From Isotricha intestinalis (taxonomy: Eukaryota; Ciliophora; Litostomatea; Vestibuliferida; Isotrichidae): a DNA stretch of 44,765 nt. The notes beneath the pieces are model-generated. The model did not search any database, had not been told where the DNA came from, and was given only the letters and a program-made list of their open reading frames with translations. The position numbers and the translations under genes are program-made. Shown piece after piece: positions 40,674 through 44,765 of this stretch (the stretch's first letter is position 1; each line of letters begins with the position of its first letter). The stretch lies in NCBI GenBank assembly GCA_023807065.1, contig JAJJLU010000021.1:1-44765 (forward strand), read 5' to 3'.

Positions 40674-41950
40674 TTAAAATAGTTCTTCCTATAATATTAT
40701 AAATAAATAAACTATACTTCATTCTTTTATTATTAAATAAATAATAAACTTTCTAAAGATTTATAATTCAATTTACTCCCTTAAAATTATTTAAGTAATT
40801 ACACACTTAAAAGATATAAAATGTTATTTTTACTTCCTAAAATTATTTATATAATACAGGCTAATATGAAATTTTAAAGAATACACACTAAAAAATATTT
40901 TGAATAAATACAGGCTTAATTTTATTATTGTTTTTTACTTCTTTTCTCTTTTTAATTATAATTTATATTTACAAATTTCATCTAAAAAAATAAGCTTTTA
41001 AAATACAATCTTAAATTATTTAATAATATTATTTTACAAACTTGAATCAATTAATTTTTTAATTACATTCTTTTTTTTAATTTATTCATTTTACTCCCTA
41101 TCATTAATTAAACTTATTACAGTCTTAAATTAATTAATAATCTTCTACTTCCTATTAATAATAAAAAATTAAGATTACTTTTATTATCTTTAATTTAATA
41201 TTAGTTTTTTTACCCACTTTTATTTAATAAAATATATTACACACTAAATTATTATAAAATTTACGTGCTTTTTATTTATTAAAAGTATAATTATTACTTC
41301 CTAGTATTAATATTATATCATTTCACATTCTATACAATTAGAAATAATATCTTATAAACTAAAACTATTTAGAATTTATATACCATCTAATTAAATTACA
41401 ATTTTATTTTTTTACATTCTATAATTAATCATTTATTTTACTTTCTTTATATATTTAAGAATGTATTACAACCAAAAAGAAAATAAATTCATTTTTACTT
41501 CTTAGAATTTATTAATAAAAAAATCTTATTAACTGTGAAAAAATTAATTTGAATTGAATACAGTCTAAATTATCATTTTAATAAAAGTTTAAATAAATAG
41601 ATATTAACTTCTCCCTAATTTATAATTTATTTCTTTTTTTACTTCTTTATTTTCATACTATAAAATTACATATTTTTTTACAAACTATTAAGTATTATTG
41701 TGAAACTTTACTATCTATTATAAATAATTAATTTTAAACTTTCTAAAAATAAGATAAAAACAATTTTACTTTCTATTTATTATAATATATTATTAACGCA
41801 CTAATTATAAATGATAAAAATGTACATTCTAAAAGAAAATAAATATATTCTACTCTCTAAAAGATAAAAATTCTTTTACACACTAAAAAATAAAATAAAC
41901 AAATAAAAAAATAATACTCTAAATAAAAAATATAGATAATAATAATTACC
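40674..41950 (-). other. Micro-exon array: ~37 internal exons of 1-15 nt, mostly single codons
   Basis: Reading the minus strand, exons lie between AG and GT. 41918 (1 nt) completes R485. Then C 41882-80; R 41856-54; N 41828-26; C 41800-798; K 41772-70; K 41742-40; I 41714-12; F 41684-82; YENKE 41657-43; GE 41614-09; T 41564-62; K 41444-42; N 41418-16; M 41386-84; N 41329-27; E 41300-298; H 41267-65; C 41243-41; W 41216-14; IIK 41187-79; E 41151-49; T 41123-21; G 41097-95; N 41069-67; F 41040-38; I 41009-07; MKF 40981-73; RKE 40947-39; P 40914-12; C 40887-85; P 40860-58; E 40836-34; C 40805-03; G 40779-77; K 40752-50; NE 40723-18. The last exon is EELF plus stop, 40688-74. Introns are 21-31 nt except 35, 44, 54 and 117. 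Donors are mostly GTA, with three GTT after C, after the second K and after GE, another GTT after the last K, and one GTG. Acceptors are TAG or AAG. The 117- and 54-nt gaps may hide exons with irregular ends. Confidence 0.75.
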
Positions 41951-43403
41951 TTAATCCTTTATTAGTATTTGTTTTATTTTCATTTATTTTTCCAATTATA
42001 GGAAGCTTAATTTCATTGATTTTTTTTTGTTCTTGATTTTTAATTTTTATCTTCATAAAGTCCTTAAGAACTTGAAAAAATTTAGGATATTCTTTTTTAA
42101 TTTTTTCAAGACCATTTTGAGGAACGATATTTTTTTGTACTAAATTTTTAAACAAATTTAAATGTTTTATATTCATCCATTTTTTTTCTTCTATTTTAGA
42201 TAATTGAGTTTTTTGCTTATTAAAAACTCCCAAATAAATTAACTTAATTTTAGCAAAACCATTATTTTCTTCATTTTCAATTTTAGAAACTCCAAAACAA
42301 GAATAAGGGAAAAATAATATTTCTTTTTTATTAGGATAAAAAGAATATTGTTGAAAATTTGTATTTGTAGCATTCATTTTATCTAAATCTTTATCTCCAG
42401 CTTCAATTTCAAAAAAAATTAATTTTTGACCACTTTCAATATTATTTTTTTTATTATTTAAAAATTCTAAAGCAATTTTTTCGTCCAAACTAAATTTTAG
42501 AAAAATTTTACAATAACAAATAATTTTACAAGGAAGTCCTTCTTCTTTTTTTTCATCCATATTTTTTTTTAAATAATTATATTCTTCTAATGAAATTAAT
42601 CCTCCTCTAAATAATTTTTTATCAAAACATGGATTAATATAATTTTTATTTAATCCAAAATATAATACAAATATATAAATACTATAACTACTTGATTTTG
42701 AATTTAATAAATCTTCATTTATTTTTTTTTCTATAGAATAAAAAGAAAATAATCTCAACCAAAATTTAATTAATAATGGAATTGGAATATCAAAAATAAG
42801 AATTTGAGACAATAAATTTTTTATTTTTTCTTCTGAACTAAATTCTTTAAAAAGAAATGTATTAAATTGATATATTTCTTTTTTTGAAGGATAATTTCCT
42901 TTAAGAATAAGTTGTTGATAGTTTATTGGTAAAATTAAATCATCTTCTTGTTTTATTATTTGAAATATAAATAAATTTTCTTTTATAAAATAATTTGAAA
43001 TCTCTTTTTTTAAAAATTTATTTTTTAATTTTGAAAAATCATAAAAAATATTTGATTGATCAAATAAAAGATAATTTTTTAATTTTTCAATATTTTCTTC
43101 TATTTCTTTTTTTTTATTATTATCTAATAACATATATATTTTTGGAATTATATATAATTTTTTTATATTTGATGTTAATTCTTGGAAAAATTTTTTAATT
43201 ATATCTCCAATGAGAATAATTATTGTTTTTTCAAATTTTATATTTAAAAGTTCATTCATTGCTTCTTCTATATTATTTTTTAATTTAATATTAAATATTT
43301 TCAATGAATCAATTTCTTCTATTCTTTTTTTACTTTCATTTGAATCATTATTTATATCTATCCATATTAAATACTTCTCAAATTTATTTTCTGTGTTATC
43401 CAT
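40674..43403 (-). CDS. ADP-ribosyltransferase-like protein with a micro-exon-encoded cysteine-rich tail
   Basis: The large first exon (43403-41950) encodes 484 full codons. Residues ~10-110 look like a small alpha/beta domain (YLIWID, IIILIGDIIKKFF). Residues ~255-395 carry the R-S-E layout of arginine-type ADP-ribosyltransferases: KKLFRGG (R266), FLKFSLDEKIALEF (S305) and YPNKKEILFFPYSCFGV (E361). The first acid of the usual ExE pair is lysine (K359), so transferase activity is uncertain. Unspliced, the frame stops at TAA 41946-41948. Instead a donor GTAATT at 41949 opens a chain of tiny introns and micro-exons (separate entry) that adds about 53 residues with two CxxC pairs and ends at TAA 40674-40676. 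The total is about 537 residues if only canonical sites are used. A zinc-binding tail is inferred from the cysteines. Confidence 0.72.
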
Positions 43404-43653
43404 TTTTAAAGAATTAAGTCTTTTTTAAAAAAATAAAATATATTTTTTTAATATAATAAAATTAAATTTTAATAATTAAGAAATTACTAATCTTTTAAAT
43501 TACTTTCATTTCATTAATATACAATTAAAAAAAAAATTCAAATTTTTCAAATTATAATAAAAGATGAATGATAATTTAAAATATTTGTTTTTAAATTATA
43601 TAATATTTATTTAAATATAAAAAAAATTTATACAAAAATAACTTAAAAAAAAG

Positions 43654-44331
43654 ATGAATTTTTCTCACATTCCAGCATATTCTTTATCAGGAAAATCAGA
43701 AACATTTATAAAAGACTCTTCAAATTTAGGACCAGGTAATTACAACATAACAAAAAATAAAAGTACTCTCCCTTCATATTCAATAGGAAAATCAAAAAGA
43801 ACATTTTTTTCTTCAAAAAATGAAAACCCAGGAGTAGGAACATATAAAATAAGAAAAGAAGAAAATTCATCTCCTAAATATTCTATAGGAAAAAAAATAA
43901 ATAATAATGATGAAAAAGAAAAAAGTCCTGGTCCAATTTATTTCCCAAAATCAAATAATAAAAATTTAAAATATTCAATAAGTGGAAAAGAAAAAAGTAA
44001 AAAAAATTATAATGAAACACCAGCTCCAAATTATTACAACAATGAAAAAATGAATAATAATAAAAAAAAAAGTCCTTCTTGGAAATTTTCTTCCTCTGAA
44101 AGAGGTAATGATTTTAAAATGTCTAATAAAAATTTCCCTGGCCCTGGATCTTATAAAATAAGAGGAAAAATAAAAAAAGTAGGATTTAAATTTCCTAAAT
44201 CTGATAGATTAAATTTATTTATTAATGATTCCCCAGGTCCTGGATCATATAAAATTCCTTGTAGTATTGTTGATGTTAATACATATACTAGAAAACAAGG
44301 AAAATTTAATAATAATTTTAGATATGTGTAA
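43654..44331 (+). CDS. SHIPPO/STPGR-repeat protein
   Basis: A 225-residue protein with repeated PGPGxY-type units: LGPGNYNI, PGVGTYKIRK, SPGPIYFPK, PAPNYYN, FPGPGSYKIRG and SPGPGSYKIP. Between them come serine/lysine stretches such as PSYSIGKSKRTFF. This is the sperm-tail PG-rich (STPGR) repeat of ODF3/SHIPPO-type proteins, which bind axonemal or other stable microtubules. It opens with SHIPAYSLSGKSE, close to the family start. The frame ends at GTG-TAA; a donor-like GTGTAAAAT at the stop could allow a slightly different C terminus. Confidence 0.85.
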   Translation: MNFSHIPAYSLSGKSETFIKDSSNLGPGNYNITKNKSTLPSYSIGKSKRTFFSSKNENPGVGTYKIRKEENSSPKYSIGKKINNNDEKEKSPGPIYFPKSNNKNLKYSISGKEKSKKNYNETPAPNYYNNEKMNNNKKKSPSWKFSSSERGNDFKMSNKNFPGPGSYKIRGKIKKVGFKFPKSDRLNLFINDSPGPGSYKIPCSIVDVNTYTRKQGKFNNNFRYV

Positions 44332-44731
44332 AATATTTTTATTTTTACAAAAAAAGGAATTTTTTTTTATTTTAATTAAAGTGTTTATTTTTTAATATTA
44401 TTTTTACTTTTTTTTATAAATAAAGAAAAAAAAGAAATTAATCAAAAAGATTTAATACATTTATTAGACATAGTGATAAAAAAACAAAAGCAAATATTAC
44501 TATTTTCTAAATGTGGCAAAAACTCAGATAATAGACATAATATAAAATAAAATATTAATGATTTATTATTTTAAATAAATATTAAAAATGAATTATTCAA
44601 AAATGTAAAGTACCTCATTTGATTATTGGTTAACCTTCTAATATATTTTTATATACTTAAAATCTTTAAAAAAATAAAAATAAACTATTATTAAGCAAAA
44701 TATTCATAGTAATTTTTTTTTAAATTCTAAA
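44332..44731 (+). other. Right subtelomeric spacer with an orphan exon-like frame
   Basis: About 400 bases. Within 44377-44550 one plus-strand frame is open and protein-like (EINQKDLIHLLDIVIKKQKQ, then ILLFSKCGKNSDNRHNIK and TAA at 44548-44550), but it has no ATG. Joining it to the STPGR gene through the GT at its stop does not keep frame with the acceptors present. It may be a terminal exon, a fragment cut by chromosome breakage or a relic. The last ~180 bases before the telomere show nothing. Confidence 0.35.
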
Positions 44732-44765
44732 ATTGGGGATTGGGGATTGGGGATTGGGGATTGGG
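44732..44765. repeat. Right telomere, ATTGGGG repeats
   Basis: Four complete ATTGGGG units and a fifth cut by the window end, the reverse complement of the left telomere. This confirms a linear two-telomere chromosome of about 44.8 kb. Confidence 0.97.

Noticed and set aside
40674..41950. Minisatellite, replication origin or CRISPR-like spaced repeat (TAC-NNN-CTA about every 28 bases on the plus strand)
   Set aside because: The spacers are all different and only the short boundary bases recur. On the minus strand these are exactly splice donors and acceptors, and the enclosed codons continue an open frame into CxxC motifs and a stop, which a repeat or origin would not explain.
140..44331. 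Ciliate code with TAA and TAG as glutamine
   Set aside because: eL21, ATG8, the VAP homologue and others end at TAA at the family's normal C terminus, and long conserved frames contain no internal TAA or TAG. Only three short unassigned stretches would need it.
44329..44377. Splicing of the STPGR gene into the orphan subtelomeric frame
   Set aside because: The donors at the stop are in phase 0 or 2, while the available AAG acceptors need phase 1, so the frame is not kept.

Overview
The window is a complete, telomere-capped linear chromosome from a ciliate macronucleus. It starts with six CCCCAAT units (1-42) and ends with ATTGGGG units (44732-44765). The DNA is roughly 80 percent A+T, genes lie on both strands a few tens to hundreds of bases apart, and introns are tiny (25-43 nt where I could place them). 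The long frames are open in the standard code: conserved proteins such as ribosomal protein eL21, ATG8 and the VAP homologue stop at TAA where their families end, so TAA and TAG are not generally glutamine here. A 7-nt C4A2T telomere, standard code and extreme A+T fit a litostome ciliate, possibly a rumen entodiniomorphid related to Entodinium. That taxonomic guess is from memory and was not checked.

Layout. 1-6.9 kb: telomere, a membrane histidine acid phosphatase, a patch of broken coding-like fragments, a large helical-repeat protein, a basic protein and a three-exon SF-assemblin. 6.9-14 kb (minus strand): a basic hypothetical protein, a BK/Slo-type channel with an abnormal selectivity filter, a stop-interrupted relic and a coiled-coil protein. 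14-20.9 kb: BBS1 (with a frameshift), a beta-propeller-like protein, a VAP, a centrin-like EF-hand protein, eL21, a small helical protein, another stop-interrupted relic and ATG8. 20.9-25.7 kb: two coiled-coil proteins and a tandem trio of tiny secreted six-cysteine peptides. 25.9-39.8 kb: a helical-repeat protein, a multipass membrane protein, a kinesin-like protein whose nucleotide-binding motifs have decayed, a B-box/Kelch-like protein, small basic proteins, a four-exon coiled-coil/EF-hand protein and an Asn-rich coiled-coil protein. 39.8-44.7 kb: a stop-interrupted relic, an ADP-ribosyltransferase-like gene with an extraordinary 3' end, a SHIPPO/STPGR-repeat protein and the right telomere.

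The main discovery candidate is at 40674-41950 (minus strand). What looks like 1.3 kb of featureless A+T-rich spacer after the ADP-ribosyltransferase-like frame reads as a chain of about 38 introns, mostly 21-31 nt. They separate 37 internal micro-exons, 30 of which are a single codon (3 nt) long. Joined, the codons continue the open frame without a stop, spell a cysteine-rich tail with two CxxC pairs (C-R-N-C and C-P-E-C) and end at a proper TAA. I know of no described gene with such a run of one-codon exons.

Several genes point to cilia and the basal-body cytoskeleton (SF-assemblin, BBS1, centrin-like, STPGR repeats, coiled-coil proteins), as expected of a ciliate, but I see no operon-like organisation. 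Features I could not name are described as hypothetical.
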